Below, piece after piece: positions 44,244-55,126 of a stretch of 64,000 nt of DNA. Source of the stretch: Vibrio maerlii. Its GTDB lineage: Bacteria > Pseudomonadota > Gammaproteobacteria > Enterobacterales > Vibrionaceae. A program made the position numbers and the translations under genes. Position 1 is the first letter of the stretch. Each line of letters begins with the position of its first letter. Below the pieces are notes generated by a model, which did no database searches, was not told the origin of the DNA, and saw nothing but the letters and a program-made list of their open reading frames with translations. The DNA is taken from assembly GCF_003415655.1 (NCBI RefSeq), contig NZ_QRHC01000003.1, forward strand, positions 426,600 to 490,599. The letters are read 5' to 3'.

Positions 44244-45782
44244 ATGCAGTCATTTGTTGATTTCATGAATGGAATCATCTGGAGCCCAGCACTTATCTAT
44301 TTATGCTTAGGTGCCGGTTTGTTCTACTCAATATTAACCCGCTTTGTCCAAGTTCGACACTTTGGAGAAATGTGGCGCTTACTCTTATCAGGAAAAAGCT
44401 CCACTAAGGGGATCTCCTCTTTTCAAGCGCTCGCAGTTTCACTGTCCGGTCGTGTCGGTACAGGTAACATTGCTGGTGTCGCTGCCGCTATTGGCTTTGG
44501 TGGGCCGGGTGCGGTTTTCTGGATGTGGATGGTAGCGTTTTTCGGCGCAGCTACAGCATATGCAGAATCGACCTTAGCGCAAATCTACAAAGAAGAAGAT
44601 AATGGCGAGTTTCGTGGTGGCCCTGCTTACTACATTGAAAAGTGTATGGGGCAAACTTGGTACGCGGTGATCTTTGCTATTGCAACCATCTTTGCTTGTG
44701 GTTTCTTACTACCGGGCGTGCAATCAAATAGTATTGGTAACGCCGTTGAAGCAGCATTTGGTTCTGGCGACATGATTGAAACCGCAGTTGGAACTTTCAG
44801 CTTTGCTAAGATCCTAACGGGTACGATCATCTCAATTATTCTTGCATTCATCATTTTTGGTGGTGTTAAGCGTATTGCGAACTTCACTCAGGTCGTGGTG
44901 CCATTCATGGCACTGGCATACATCATCACAGCATTCATCATCATCTTACTGAATATCAGTGAAGTACCACGTATCTTCTCTATGATCATTTCAGATGCAT
45001 TCACACCAATGGCAGGCTTTGGTGCCGCAATTGGTTGGGGTGTAAAACGCGGGGTTTACTCGAACGAAGCGGGTCAGGGCACAGGTCCTCATGCAGCAGC
45101 AGCGGCGAATGTTGATCACCCAGCACAGCAAGGTTTGGTTCAATCTTTCTCTATCTACATCGATACACTGCTAGTATGTTCTGCGACTGCCTTTATGATT
45201 CTTATCACAGGTGCGTATAACGTCCATGGTGCAGAGGATTTCTTGATTCAAAACGTTGGGGCAGACATTGCAGCTAACGGTCCAGTCTTCACTCAAATGG
45301 CTATAGAGAGCGCGCTACCAGGCATTGGTAAACCGTTCATTGCTATCGCCCTGTTCTTCTTTGCTTTCACAACGATCCTTGCGTACTACTACATTGCAGA
45401 AACGAATGTGGCTTACATCCGTCGCTTTATCAAAGTAAACGGCTTAATGTTTGTTCTTAAGTTAGCTTTGATTGCTGTCGTATTCTATGGAACAGTGAAG
45501 ACGGCCAACCTTGCATGGGCAATGGGTGATGTCGGTGTTGGTCTCATGGCGTGGCTCAACATCGTCGGTATCTTGGTGATCTTCTTTATGGCGAAGCCAG
45601 CAATGAAGGCACTGAAAGACTACGAAGAGCAGCAAAAGCAAGGTGTTGAAGCGTACACATTCAACCCTGTAAAACTAGGTATCAAAAATGCCGATTATTG
45701 GGAGGCTCGCTATCGTCGTGAAACAGGTAAAGATCCTCAATCAGAAGTGCAGAAAGAAACGGTAGAACAGCCTTCTACTTAA
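44244..45782 (+). CDS. Sodium:alanine symporter family protein (AGCS)
   Basis: The 512-residue inner-membrane protein matches the AGCS family that imports alanine, glycine or D-alanine with sodium. Signatures seen are SFQALAVSLSGRVGTGNIAG, GPGAVFWMWMVAFFGAATAY, AAIGWGVKRGVYSNEAGQGT and GPHAAAAANVDHPAQQG. About ten helices are visible. AAGGAAT lies before the ATG. No glycine riboswitch could be seen in the 258-base upstream gap, although some Vibrio AGCS genes have one. Substrate is inferred from the family. Confidence 0.92.
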   Translation: MQSFVDFMNGIIWSPALIYLCLGAGLFYSILTRFVQVRHFGEMWRLLLSGKSSTKGISSFQALAVSLSGRVGTGNIAGVAAAIGFGGPGAVFWMWMVAFFGAATAYAESTLAQIYKEEDNGEFRGGPAYYIEKCMGQTWYAVIFAIATIFACGFLLPGVQSNSIGNAVEAAFGSGDMIETAVGTFSFAKILTGTIISIILAFIIFGGVKRIANFTQVVVPFMALAYIITAFIIILLNISEVPRIFSMIISDAFTPMAGFGAAIGWGVKRGVYSNEAGQGTGPHAAAAANVDHPAQQGLVQSFSIYIDTLLVCSATAFMILITGAYNVHGAEDFLIQNVGADIAANGPVFTQMAIESALPGIGKPFIAIALFFFAFTTILAYYYIAETNVAYIRRFIKVNGLMFVLKLALIAVVFYGTVKTANLAWAMGDVGVGLMAWLNIVGILVIFFMAKPAMKALKDYEEQQKQGVEAYTFNPVKLGIKNADYWEARYRRETGKDPQSEVQKETVEQPST

Positions 45783-45802
45783 CGCTCTAGTCACCTAATA
45801 GC

Positions 45803-45841
45803 AAAAAAGGGGTGTTAACCATTCGGTTAACACCCCTTTTG
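45803..45841. terminator. Bidirectional terminator between AGCS symporter and guaA
   Basis: AAAAGGGGTGTTAACC and GGTTAACACCCCTTTT pair perfectly around ATTC, with A and T runs on both sides. Confidence 0.92.
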
Positions 45842-45868
45842 TTTTTCACTTCAATCTAGTGCTAGAAA

Positions 45869-47422
45869 TTATTCCCACTCGATTGTTGCTGGTGGCTTAC
45901 CAGAGATATCGTAAACCACGCGAGAGATGCCATCGACTTCATTGATGATACGGTTAGAAACCTTACCTAGGAAGTCGTATGGTAGGTGTGCCCAGTGAGC
46001 AGTCATAAAGTCGATCGTCTCTACAGCACGTAGTGATACAACCCAATCGTACTTACGGCCATCGCCCATTACACCCACAGAGCGAACTGGTAGGAATACC
46101 GTGAACGCTTGAGATACTTTGTGGTAAAGGTCTGCTGCGTGCAGCTCTTCAATGAAGATAGCGTCTGCGCGGCGTAGCAGATCACAGTACTCTTTCTTGA
46201 TTTCACCAAGAACACGAACACCTAGACCAGGACCTGGGAATGGGTGGCGGTAAAGCATGTTGTAAGGAAGACCTAGCTCTAGACCGATCTTACGTACTTC
46301 ATCTTTAAACAGCTCACGTAGTGGCTCAACAAGGCCCATTTCCATGTCATCAGGAAGACCACCAACGTTGTGGTGAGATTTAATTACGTGCGCTTTACCC
46401 GTCTTAGATGCTGCTGACTCGATTACGTCTGGGTAGATAGTACCCTGAGCTAACCATTTAGCGTTCTTAAGTTTCTTAGACTCTTCATCGAAGATATCTA
46501 CGAACACGTGACCGATGATCTTACGCTTCGCTTCAGGATCGTTCTCGCCTTTCAGCGCTTCTAGGAAACGGTCTTCAGCGTTAACGTGAATAATGTTTAG
46601 GCCGAACTTGTTGCCGAACATATCCATAACCTGCTCTGCTTCGTTTAGGCGAAGTAGGCCGTTATCTACGAATACACACGTTAGCTTGTCGCCGATTGCA
46701 CGGTGAGCAAGCATCGCAACCACTGATGAGTCAACACCACCAGATAGACCAAGGATTACCTCGTCATCGCCTACTTGCTCTTTAATACGAGCAACTGCGT
46801 CTTCAATGATTGAAGCAGAAGTCCATAGACCTTCACAGCCACATACATTAAGAACAAAGTTCTCAAGCATTTTTAGGCCGTTCTTCGTGTGTGTTACTTC
46901 TGGGTGGAACTGAACGCCGTAGTATTTCTTCTCTTCGTTCGCCATTGCTGCGAATGGACAAGTTTCTGTTTCACCTGTCTTAACGAAGTCTGATGGGATT
47001 TCTACAACTTTGTCGCCGTGGCTCATCCAAACATCTTGAGATGCATCTAAACCAGCAAACAGTGCTGACTCTCCAGAGATTTGTACTGCTGCGTAGCCGA
47101 ACTCACGTTCAGTAGACGTTGCGACTTTACCGCCAAGCTGTTCAGCCATTGTCTGCATGCCGTAACAGATACCAAATACAGGAACACCTGAATCGAATAC
47201 GTACTGAGGTGCACGAGGAGAGTTTGCTTCTGTTACGCTTTCTGGGCCACCAGATAGGATGATGCCATCTGGGTTGAATTCACGAATATCCGCTTCTTCT
47301 ACATCCCAGCTCCAAAGCTCACAGTAAACACCGATTTCACGAATACGGCGTGCTACTAGCTGAGTGTACTGAGAACCGAAGTCCAGGATCAGAATACGTT
47401 GGTCATGAATATTTTTAGTCAT
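45869..47422 (-). CDS. guaA: GMP synthase (glutamine-hydrolysing)
   Basis: GuaA amidates XMP to GMP using glutamine. The 517-residue protein has an N-terminal class I glutaminase (nucleophile Cys in [11 protein letters not shown], His/Glu in HPEVTH), the ATP pyrophosphatase P-loop [15 protein letters not shown] and the C-terminal dimerisation domain ending [11 protein letters not shown]. It follows guaB with 170 bases between them, a gap that holds a PurR box and a hairpin. Confidence 0.98.
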   Translation of the reverse strand: MTKNIHDQRILILDFGSQYTQLVARRIREIGVYCELWSWDVEEADIREFNPDGIILSGGPESVTEANSPRAPQYVFDSGVPVFGICYGMQTMAEQLGGKVATSTEREFGYAAVQISGESALFAGLDASQDVWMSHGDKVVEIPSDFVKTGETETCPFAAMANEEKKYYGVQFHPEVTHTKNGLKMLENFVLNVCGCEGLWTSASIIEDAVARIKEQVGDDEVILGLSGGVDSSVVAMLAHRAIGDKLTCVFVDNGLLRLNEAEQVMDMFGNKFGLNIIHVNAEDRFLEALKGENDPEAKRKIIGHVFVDIFDEESKKLKNAKWLAQGTIYPDVIESAASKTGKAHVIKSHHNVGGLPDDMEMGLVEPLRELFKDEVRKIGLELGLPYNMLYRHPFPGPGLGVRVLGEIKKEYCDLLRRADAIFIEELHAADLYHKVSQAFTVFLPVRSVGVMGDGRKYDWVVSLRAVETIDFMTAHWAHLPYDFLGKVSNRIINEVDGISRVVYDISGKPPATIEWE

Positions 47423-47530
47423 TTTGAGCAGTCTTTTTAGTTAATACTGATGGCAACCGGGCAGATTTCACCAGTATAGAAATGTGATCGGGGGCGAGTT
47501 TACCCGCCCCACAGAAATGCTTCAAGAAAA

Positions 47531-47546
47531 AAGCAAACGTTTACGT
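47531..47546. promoter_or_regulatory. PurR-type box between guaB and guaA
   Basis: AAGCAAACGTTTACGT matches ACGCAAACGTTTGCGT at 14 of 16 bases. It lies about 110 bases before the guaA start, inside the guaB-guaA gap. The hairpin TTTTACCT / AGGTAAAA (47556-47577) precedes it on the minus strand. Confidence 0.7.
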
Positions 47547-47592
47547 AAGATTTCTTTTACCTCAATTCAGGTAAAATCTCGCAACGATTTAA

Positions 47593-49056
47593 TTAACCCA
47601 AACGGTAGTTTGGTGCTTCTTTCGTGATCTGAACGTCGTGTACATGCGACTCTTTCATACCTGCGCCTGAGATACGAACGAACTCCGCTTTAGTACGCAT
47701 GTCTTCAACTGTTGGAGAGCCAGTTAGACCCATGCTTGAACGAAGACCACCCATTTGTTGGTGAACGATCTCTTTTAGGCGACCTTTGTATGCGATGCGA
47801 CCTTCGATACCTTCTGGTACTAGCTTGTCTGCTGCGTTGTCAGACTGGAAGTAACGGTCAGAAGAACCTTGAGACATTGCGCCAAGTGAACCCATACCAC
47901 GGTAAGACTTGTAAGAACGACCGTTGTAAAGGATAACCTCACCCGGTGCTTCTTCAGTACCCGCAAACATAGAGCCAACCATTACACATGATGCGCCAGC
48001 TACGATAGCTTTACAGATGTCACCAGAGAAACGGATACCGCCGTCAGCGATAACTGGAATGCCGTATTCGTTCGCAACTTCCGCAGCGTCTGCAATAGCA
48101 GTAACCTGAGGAACACCAACACCAGTAACGATACGAGTTGTACAGATTGAACCAGGGCCGATACCAACTTTAACGGCGCTTACACCCGCTTCGATAAGAG
48201 CACGTGCGCCTGCACCAGTTGCTACGTTACCACCGATGATGTCTAGGTCTGGATATGCTGCGCGAGTTTCGCGGATGCGGTTCAGAACACCTTCAGAGTG
48301 ACCGTGTGAAGAGTCGATAAGTAGAACGTCAACACCCGCTTCAACTAGAGCTGCTACGCGCTCTTCGTTACCTGCGCCTGCACCAACTGCAGCTCCAACA
48401 CGCAGACTGCCACGTTCGTCTTTACATGCATTTGGTTTACGTTCTGCTTTATGGAAATCTTTTGCAGTGATCATACCGGTTAGTTGGAACTCATCGTTCA
48501 CTACCAGCACTTTCTCTACACGTGCTTCGTGCATTTTCTCTTGCACTTCTTCACGAGTTGCACCTTCTTTAACAGATGCTAGACGCGCTTTTGGCGTCAT
48601 AACTACTTCAACTTTCTTAGAAAGATCTGTAACAAAGCGAACATCACGTCCAGTAATGATACCGACTAGTTCATTGGTATCCGTTACCACTGGGAAACCA
48701 GCGAAGCCGTGTTTTTCAGTTAGAGCAACAACATCAGCGATGGTTGCATCTGGATTTACTGTTACAGGATCAGTAACAACACCCGCTTCAAATTTCTTAA
48801 CCGCACGAACTTCTGCTGCCTGCTGCTCAATAGACATGTTCTTATGGATAAAACCAAGACCACCCTCTTGCGCTAGGGCAATAGCTAGGCGAGCTTCAGT
48901 CACTGTATCCATAGATGCAGAAATCATTGGGATGTTTAGCGTGATGTTTTTAGTCAGCTGTGTGCGAAGATCAGCTGTGTTTGGGAGAACAGTGGAGTGT
49001 GCTGGCACTAGCAGTACGTCGTCGAATGTCAGCGCTTCTTTGGCAATTCTTAGCAT
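47593..49056 (-). CDS. guaB: IMP dehydrogenase
   Basis: GuaB oxidises IMP to XMP with NAD, the committed step to GMP. The 487-residue protein has the catalytic (beta/alpha)8 barrel with two CBS domains inserted at about 95-205 ([18 protein letters not shown]). The catalytic loop is [16 protein letters not shown], with its active-site Cys, and the flap has GMGSLGAM. The start is ATG 49056 ([11 protein letters not shown]); a TTG two codons upstream is rejected. xseA diverges from it, as in E. coli. Confidence 0.98.
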   Translation of the reverse strand: MLRIAKEALTFDDVLLVPAHSTVLPNTADLRTQLTKNITLNIPMISASMDTVTEARLAIALAQEGGLGFIHKNMSIEQQAAEVRAVKKFEAGVVTDPVTVNPDATIADVVALTEKHGFAGFPVVTDTNELVGIITGRDVRFVTDLSKKVEVVMTPKARLASVKEGATREEVQEKMHEARVEKVLVVNDEFQLTGMITAKDFHKAERKPNACKDERGSLRVGAAVGAGAGNEERVAALVEAGVDVLLIDSSHGHSEGVLNRIRETRAAYPDLDIIGGNVATGAGARALIEAGVSAVKVGIGPGSICTTRIVTGVGVPQVTAIADAAEVANEYGIPVIADGGIRFSGDICKAIVAGASCVMVGSMFAGTEEAPGEVILYNGRSYKSYRGMGSLGAMSQGSSDRYFQSDNAADKLVPEGIEGRIAYKGRLKEIVHQQMGGLRSSMGLTGSPTVEDMRTKAEFVRISGAGMKESHVHDVQITKEAPNYRLG

Positions 49057-49311
49057 TTGCAATATCTCACAATAGAAAGTGTGTAAAAGGAGTTAATCCA
49101 TCTCATCGTTTCGCATAATGAGAGTAACCAAAAAGAATTATTCAGTTACTTTGGATTAGATATTGCGGTGGGATTATACGGTCAAGGTAATCGCTTGGCT
49201 ACACATTTTTCTATTTTTAATTTGCATTCCCCCCCTTGATATGTATTATATTGCCGCTATCTTCCATACTCACGTCTGGTGAGTAACTTCTTCTAGGATG
49301 ATAGTCTCCTC

Positions 49312-50634
49312 ATGAGCAACCCCAATATTTATACCGTCTCTCGCCTCAACTCTGAGGTACGTCTGTTATTAGAAAATGAAATGGGCATCGTTTGGTTAGT
49401 TGGTGAAATATCTAACTTTTCTGCGCCGGTTTCTGGTCACTGGTACCTGACCTTAAAAGACAGCCGCGCCCAAGTGAAGTGTGCAATGTTCAAAGGCAGC
49501 AATCGTCGAGTCACTTTTAAGCCGCAGAACGGTAATCAAGTGTTGGTAAAGGCACGCCTCTCTTTGTACGAACCACGTGGTGACTATCAACTCATCATCG
49601 AGAGCATGCAACCGGAAGGTGATGGTCGACTTCAACAAGAGTTTGAAGCCCTTAAGATGAAATTGGCGGGAGAAGGCCTATTTTCTCAAATCGGTAAACA
49701 GCCCCTACCGGAACACCCACAGCGTGTAGGTATTGTGACCTCAAAAACGGGCGCTGCTCTTTATGACATTCTTGACGTGCTAAAACGTCGTGACCCGACT
49801 CTCCCGGTTGTGGTTTACCCAACCTTAGTGCAAGGTGATGAGGCTGCGATTCAGATTGCTCAAGCGATTGGACGAGCTAATGAGCGTCGAGAATGTGATG
49901 TACTTATTGTTGGGCGTGGTGGTGGTTCATTAGAAGACCTTTGGTGCTTTAACAATGAAATCGTTGCGCGAACCATTGCCGCAAGTCAGATCCCAATCAT
50001 TAGTGCAGTTGGTCATGAGGTTGATGTCACCATTGCTGATTTTGTTGCAGATATGCGTGCCCCTACGCCATCTGCTGCTGCTGAGATTGTGAGTCGCGAT
50101 CAAAGCCATAAACGCCAACAGATCGATACTCGCTTAAATAAGCTACGTAGCGCGATTCAGTATTTCTTGTCTGGTCAGCAACACCAACTGACTAAGCAGT
50201 TGCATGCGCTAGAAAAGCAGCATCCCCAGCAAAAGCTTAATGAGCAGAGTCAACGCCTTGATGAACTTGATTCACGATTAAGAAATGCAATGCAACGCCA
50301 ACTAAATCAGAGTCAGCAACACCTAGAGCGCAAACAACACAGGTTAGAACGCCACTCGCCAACCGAAAAACTGTCAGGGCAAAAGATCAAACTATCTGTA
50401 TTGGAACAAAGACTGAAAACGGCTATCAATCGAGATATCACCGCTAGGCAACATCAGTTGGCAATCGCAGCAGAAAAGCTCGACACCGTCAGCCCTTTAG
50501 CAACCTTGATGCGCGGCTATTCCATCACTAAGAATGAGCAAGACAAAGTTCTCACTAAAACCTCAGAGATCAAAAAGGGTGACACTCTGGTCACCCGTTT
50601 GTCTGATGGCGAGGTTCGCTCGACTGTAATCTAG
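49312..50634 (+). CDS. xseA: Exodeoxyribonuclease VII large subunit
   Basis: XseA is the large subunit of the exonuclease that degrades single-stranded DNA and works in mismatch repair. The 440-residue protein has the N-terminal OB-fold ([29 protein letters not shown]) and the catalytic core with [29 protein letters not shown] and [15 protein letters not shown] Gln/His/Leu-rich coiled coil ([20 protein letters not shown]) and a C-terminal [11 protein letters not shown] motif follow. It diverges from guaB. Confidence 0.97.
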   Translation: MSNPNIYTVSRLNSEVRLLLENEMGIVWLVGEISNFSAPVSGHWYLTLKDSRAQVKCAMFKGSNRRVTFKPQNGNQVLVKARLSLYEPRGDYQLIIESMQPEGDGRLQQEFEALKMKLAGEGLFSQIGKQPLPEHPQRVGIVTSKTGAALYDILDVLKRRDPTLPVVVYPTLVQGDEAAIQIAQAIGRANERRECDVLIVGRGGGSLEDLWCFNNEIVARTIAASQIPIISAVGHEVDVTIADFVADMRAPTPSAAAEIVSRDQSHKRQQIDTRLNKLRSAIQYFLSGQQHQLTKQLHALEKQHPQQKLNEQSQRLDELDSRLRNAMQRQLNQSQQHLERKQHRLERHSPTEKLSGQKIKLSVLEQRLKTAINRDITARQHQLAIAAEKLDTVSPLATLMRGYSITKNEQDKVLTKTSEIKKGDTLVTRLSDGEVRSTVI

Positions 50635-50649
50635 TAAACACCTGCGTCA

Positions 50650-50750
50650 ACTAGCTATTATGGGATGTTAAGCGTGCCGCTTAGCATTCCAACTTCTAGC
50701 TCTCTAGCTCTCTAGCTCTCTAGCTCTCTAGCTCTCTAGCTCTCTAGCTC
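50650..50750 (-). repeat. CTAG composite element E, seven octamers with a different hairpin
   Basis: TCTAGCTC, the complement of the octamer, repeats seven times from 50695 to 50750 without error. The octamer-strand order is the same as elsewhere. The hairpin at 50662-50690 is GGATGTTAAGCG / CGCTTAGCATTCC instead of GGTTGACGC / GCGTCAACC. GCGTCAACTAGC appears just beyond it. The array starts five bases after the zinc-ribbon gene's stop. Confidence 0.9.
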
Positions 50751-50754
50751 AATC

Positions 50755-50982
50755 CTAAGTTTCCATCTCATGAAACTCAAATCGAATACGGGATTTAGAC
50801 TTCAGCTCATTGCAGTCGTTGCAGAAATAGTTCGCAGCACCGCACGCTTGAAGCTTCTCTAGGCGCCCTAGACACTCTGGACAAAAGGCGATCTTCTTAA
50901 AGTCCGTTGAACACTTCTTGCAATGATATTGACCTTCCCATGTCAGCTCTTCATTGCACTCAGGACACTTGTTTTCGCTCAT
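50755..50982 (-). CDS. YfgJ-like double zinc-ribbon protein
   Basis: The 75-residue protein has four CxxC knuckles: CPECNEEL, CKKCSTDF, CPECLGRL and CNDCNELK. These are two zinc ribbons of the YfgJ/DUF1407 type. It sits between xseA and der, the same position as yfgJ in E. coli. Function is unknown, though a nucleic-acid or protein contact role is likely. ATG 50982 has AGAGG nine bases upstream; the six-codon extension is rejected. Confidence 0.85.
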   Translation of the reverse strand: MSENKCPECNEELTWEGQYHCKKCSTDFKKIAFCPECLGRLEKLQACGAANYFCNDCNELKSKSRIRFEFHEMET

Positions 50983-51303
50983 TGACGATACCTCTATCAA
51001 TATTCACTAAGCTAGGGTCTATTGACCCTCGCTATATCTCGAACTAAAAACTTAGCAGATACTTGTCCCGAAACTATGATCTCTGTCATCTATGCCTGTA
51101 CTGCGACATCAACACATTAAGATCTTTTAGCGATCTTTGGCTTTATCTGATCTGATCAGCGATCAGCCCCTAAAAGAACATTTATATAACCACACACCGA
51201 AAGCATAAGTTACATATCCTGCATATGGATTTTAAAAAGAATAAAAATCCATTTAAAAAACCAAAAATCAATGCAAACAGGATAACGTAAAAAGATCTCG
51301 ATT
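50983..51303. other. Gap between AlaX-like and YfgJ-like genes
   Basis: No gene is seen in these 321 bases. A weak AT-rich hairpin TGGATTTT / AAAATCCA (51226-51251) may end the AlaX-like transcript. A GATC-rich stretch lies at about 51120-51165. Confidence 0.5.
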
Positions 51304-52185
51304 TTAATGATTAGTTACGGTCGTATGCATTTCTATAGTTTGAGCATCAATCTGATGTAGTTCAACCGAGATAGCTGAATATTCATCAGTATGGTTAATA
51401 TGTGTCCCTCCACACGGTAACTCAAGGGCTTTTCCATCTAAAGTAGTGCTCCAATAACGCGAATCTGTCAGGCTTTCTCCCTCCAAACGCATCGAAACGG
51501 CACTGCCCGTAGCTAACCATTGTTTTACTTGTTCATTTACAGACAATGTAACTTGCTCTAAGTCTTCCAGCATATTTGCGCTGTTTAAGCCTCGTTTACG
51601 CAATGTTTTACCTAAACGATAAGTATCAACGCATCTATCTGGATGCACGAAACTGGTTTCTTGAGCGTAGCTATTGAAGTCATAATGACCTAATGGGTCT
51701 TTACGATCGGCATCCTTGCGCCAGTATGCTTGGTTAAGTACTTTATTCAGAGCCAAGTAAGCTATATGACCAGCAGAATGGCCGCGACTCAAGCTCTGTT
51801 GGTACTCTTGGTCTACGTTCAATTGAATCTCGTCACCTGACTCAACGTTAATCTCTTCCAAAGGTGTCGTAAGTTCATGAACAACGACAAACGCCCACCC
51901 TTGTGTATCACGTTTTACGGGGATCGCTTTATCAACATACAACTCGCCATTCTCTAGATCGACGGCACCTACTAAGCAATTCTTGACGGAGTAAACTTTA
52001 TCTCCATGACGTACTTCACCTTGGTCGGCAGGGTGATCAGGCCAAATATGACTGACTGGGTGAAATGGCGTTTTGTCGGCCACAAGATAAACGCCATTAT
52101 CGATGCTTGGCACAACTAGCTGTACTTGCGCAGCTGAATGCCACTGGTTGTGACAAAAAAGGATCTTGGTTGGGGTTATTTTCAT
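51304..52185 (-). CDS. AlaX-like alanyl-tRNA editing protein
   Basis: The 293-residue protein carries the zinc site of the AlaRS editing domain: His136 and His140 in RGHSAGHIAYLAL, and Cys258 and His262 in LPCGGTHINHTDE. AlaX proteins hydrolyse Ser- or Gly-tRNA(Ala). The first 120 residues form a beta-barrel-like domain, as in longer AlaX members. It lies between yfgJ and der, a site with no such gene in E. coli, so it may be a local insertion. It is read toward yfgJ but separated from it by 321 bases. Confidence 0.8.
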   Translation of the reverse strand: MKITPTKILFCHNQWHSAAQVQLVVPSIDNGVYLVADKTPFHPVSHIWPDHPADQGEVRHGDKVYSVKNCLVGAVDLENGELYVDKAIPVKRDTQGWAFVVVHELTTPLEEINVESGDEIQLNVDQEYQQSLSRGHSAGHIAYLALNKVLNQAYWRKDADRKDPLGHYDFNSYAQETSFVHPDRCVDTYRLGKTLRKRGLNSANMLEDLEQVTLSVNEQVKQWLATGSAVSMRLEGESLTDSRYWSTTLDGKALELPCGGTHINHTDEYSAISVELHQIDAQTIEMHTTVTNH

Positions 52186-52210
52186 CTTTAACTCATTCTG
52201 ATAGATATAA

Positions 52211-52241
52211 AAAAACGCCTGCTATTGCTAGCGAGGCGTTT
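52211..52241 (-). terminator. der terminator
   Basis: AAACGCCT and AGGCGTTT pair across GCTATTGCTAGCG. The A-run at 52208-52215 gives the minus transcript a T-run. It separates der from the AlaX-like gene. Confidence 0.75.
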
Positions 52242-52258
52242 CTTAATTGTCTTACGCG

Positions 52259-53743
52259 TTACTTGTTGCGACCTTTCATCGCACTCATTAGGCGTTTACG
52301 CTTACGCTCTTGTGAAAGAGTCAGCTTGTTGGTCTTACCCTCAAATGGGTTTGCGCTATTTTGGAAACGGATACGAATCGGTGTACCCATGATTTCCAAT
52401 GAACGACGGTAGTAGTTCATCAGGTAACGCTTGTATGAATCCGGAAGATCCGTTACTTGGTTACCGTGGATAACAACGATTGGTGGATTGTAACCACCTG
52501 CGTGCGCATACTTCAGCTTCACGCGACGGCCACGTACCAGTGGTGGTTGGTGATCATCTGTCGCCATCTTCATGATACGAGTTAGAACAGAAGTACCAAC
52601 ACGAGTCGTCGCTGACTTATAGGCTTCTTCTACTGATTCAAATAGGTGGCCAACACCGGTACCGTGAAGTGCAGAAATAAAGTGGATACGAGCAAAATCA
52701 ACGAAGCCTAGGCGACGATCTAGCTCTTTCTTCACCGATTCTTTGACGTCATTATCTAGACCGTCCCACTTGTTCACTGCGATAACAATCGAGCGACCCG
52801 CGTTCAGAGCAAAGCCCAATAGGCTGAGATCTTGATCTGAGATATTCTCACGAGCATCAATAATCAGTAACACAACGTTCGCATCTTCAACTGCTTTCAG
52901 CGTTTTAACGACTGAGAACTTTTCAACGGCTTGGTTGATATTCTTACGACGACGGATACCTGCAGTATCGATCAACACGTATTCACGATCATCACGTTCC
53001 ATTGGAATGTAGATAGAGTCACGCGTTGTACCCGGCATATCATAAACAACTACGCGCTCTTCACCCAGAATACGGTTAGTTAGCGTCGACTTACCTACGT
53101 TTGGACGACCAATGATAGCGAGCTTAATCGGTTGATCCTGTAGACGTTGGAACTCCGCTTCAGCTTCTTCTTCAGTAAAGTCTAGTTGCTCTTCTTCTGC
53201 ATCTTCAAACTCAGTCAGGTCAGTGATTTCGCCCTGCTCTGCATTTAGCTTTTCAGCAAAAGGATTAAGTGCATGCTCGATAAGTACTGTTACACCACGG
53301 TTATGTGCCGCCGCGATTTGGTACATATCATCCACACCAAGCTGCCAGAAATCAGCACTTGCTGCATCAGCATCGATACCATCAACCTTGTTCACTACAA
53401 GGATCGAAGGTTTCTCAAGCTTACGAAGGTGTTTTGCAATTGCTTCGTCAGAAGGAGTAAGACCAGCACGGCCATCTACCATGAATAGAACGACATCAGC
53501 TTCATCAATCGCTGCTAGCGATTGTTCTGCCATTTTCGTTTCTACACCTTCTTCTGTGCCATCGATACCACCAGTATCAATAACGATAAATTCGTGTTCA
53601 CCAAGCTGAGCTTGGCCGTATTTACGGTCACGCGTTAAGCCAGGGAAGTCCGCAACAAGTGCATCACGTGTGCGAGTCAATCGGTTAAATAGCGTCGACT
53701 TTCCTACGTTGGGACGCCCTACTAAGGCAACAACAGGTACCAT
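52259..53743 (-). CDS. der: Ribosome biogenesis GTPase Der
   Basis: Der (EngA) is an essential protein with two GTPase domains that matures the 50S subunit. In the 494-residue protein both P-loops are seen: [15 protein letters not shown] at about residue 8 and [15 protein letters not shown] at about 215. The G3 motifs DTGGID and DTAGIR and two NKxD motifs (VNKVDG, VNKWDG) are also present. The C-terminal KH-like domain has [16 protein letters not shown] and a basic tail. AGAGG precedes the ATG. Confidence 0.98.
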   Translation of the reverse strand: MVPVVALVGRPNVGKSTLFNRLTRTRDALVADFPGLTRDRKYGQAQLGEHEFIVIDTGGIDGTEEGVETKMAEQSLAAIDEADVVLFMVDGRAGLTPSDEAIAKHLRKLEKPSILVVNKVDGIDADAASADFWQLGVDDMYQIAAAHNRGVTVLIEHALNPFAEKLNAEQGEITDLTEFEDAEEEQLDFTEEEAEAEFQRLQDQPIKLAIIGRPNVGKSTLTNRILGEERVVVYDMPGTTRDSIYIPMERDDREYVLIDTAGIRRRKNINQAVEKFSVVKTLKAVEDANVVLLIIDARENISDQDLSLLGFALNAGRSIVIAVNKWDGLDNDVKESVKKELDRRLGFVDFARIHFISALHGTGVGHLFESVEEAYKSATTRVGTSVLTRIMKMATDDHQPPLVRGRRVKLKYAHAGGYNPPIVVIHGNQVTDLPDSYKRYLMNYYRRSLEIMGTPIRIRFQNSANPFEGKTNKLTLSQERKRKRLMSAMKGRNK

Positions 53744-53875
53744 AACTTACCTCTACATTCTGTATTTACTTGTGATGTAGCTATAGGTAAATGCTTTATA
53801 TACAGACACTTACCTATAACTACATACTCTCTCTTCTAGAGTTCTGCTTGGTAATCCCTCACAAGCATTCACTCA

Positions 53876-53910
53876 ATAAAACGGCTCCTAACTGTTGCCA
53901 GCGAGGAGCC
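53876..53910 (-). terminator. bamB terminator
   Basis: GGCTCCT and AGGAGCC pair across AACTGTTGCCAGCG. The A-run on the plus side gives the bamB transcript its T-run. This shows that der can be transcribed apart from bamB. Confidence 0.7.
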
Positions 53911-53951
53911 AAGTGTGAATTATATCACGGATTTTCGCCTCAGCGATAATC

Positions 53952-55118
53952 CTATTCTGCTTCAGGTAATGATAGCTTGCGAATATCACCGTTACGAGTC
54001 ACCACTAGGTAACCGTCATCCATCACTACTGGACCTACCGAGAAGCCTGAATCGTTCACTAGCTGCTGAGCAACAAACTCACCCGTTAGGCGATCAATCC
54101 AGTGTAGGTAACCTTCTGCGTCACCGACAACCACGTAGCCATCAATAATAACTGGACCAGTCAATAAGCGGTTTTCTAGCTTATCGTTAGTCCAAATCTC
54201 TGTGCCACTACGTGCATCGACTGCAACCATGTGATCAGAATCCGTCACAAGGAAAAGACGGCGGTTATCTGTCGCCATATCAATTGCAGAAGAGTAGTTG
54301 CGCTTCCAGGTCGGTTTACCCGAGCGAAGATCAATAGAGATCAACTGACCATTAATACCTACAGTAAATAGGTTACTGCCAATCACAATTGGCGACGCAT
54401 CGACATCAACAATACGGTCAATCTCTGTTGCACCTTTTGGTGTACCAACCGGTTGTTGCCAGATCAGCTGTCCGCGCTCAGCAATTGCTGCTGCAAGGCG
54501 ACCATTAGCCGTACCCCAGAAAACACCACCAGCAACCGCTACCGGTGAGCTATCACCACGTAGCGTCAAGTTGGGAACCTCAGTACTGATGTTCCACTTC
54601 TCTTCGCCCGTTTCAGCATCAAGTGCTGTCAAGATACCGCGGCTGGTATTCACAATCACTAGGTTACTGTCGACAACAGGACGAGCAAGCACTTCACCGT
54701 TAACTGTGCTGCGCCATTTCACTTCACCTGTTTCAGCCTCTAATGCGATCACTTCACCGTTTTCAGAGCCGATAAAGAGAGCGCTATATGCTGCAACGAT
54801 GCCACCAGACAAACGAGCGATAGTCTCGTCTTCTAGATCAATGCTCCAAAGTGTTTTACCGTTCTCTGGATCTAGAGCTTTGACTTCACCATCACGGCTA
54901 CCAACAAACACTTTTCCGTAAGCAACATCTGGCGAGAGCTGAGAGAAGAAGTGACCAACACCATTACCAATAGAGCTTGTCCACTCGCTCTTCGGAGTAA
55001 ACTCACTTTTCACTGCCGGTACCGGCGCCATGATTACGGTGTCTTCTTCGCTAGAACAACCAACAATGGCTCCTAACAGTAAAGAACATGACAACGCTTT
55101 AGAAAGAATCTTCTTCAT
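53952..55118 (-). CDS. bamB: Outer membrane protein assembly factor BamB
   Basis: BamB is a lipoprotein of the BAM complex. The 388-residue protein has a signal peptide with lipobox IVGC at about residue 21. Eight blades of a PQQ-type beta-propeller follow (repeats such as ALDPENGKTLWSIDL, ALEAETGEVKWRSTV, ALDAETGEEKWNIST, SIDLRSGKPTWKRNY). It starts eight bases after the yfgM stop and is probably co-transcribed with yfgM. Confidence 0.97.
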   Translation of the reverse strand: MKKILSKALSCSLLLGAIVGCSSEEDTVIMAPVPAVKSEFTPKSEWTSSIGNGVGHFFSQLSPDVAYGKVFVGSRDGEVKALDPENGKTLWSIDLEDETIARLSGGIVAAYSALFIGSENGEVIALEAETGEVKWRSTVNGEVLARPVVDSNLVIVNTSRGILTALDAETGEEKWNISTEVPNLTLRGDSSPVAVAGGVFWGTANGRLAAAIAERGQLIWQQPVGTPKGATEIDRIVDVDASPIVIGSNLFTVGINGQLISIDLRSGKPTWKRNYSSAIDMATDNRRLFLVTDSDHMVAVDARSGTEIWTNDKLENRLLTGPVIIDGYVVVGDAEGYLHWIDRLTGEFVAQQLVNDSGFSVGPVVMDDGYLVVTRNGDIRKLSLPEAE

Positions 55119-55126
55119 GTCGGCCC

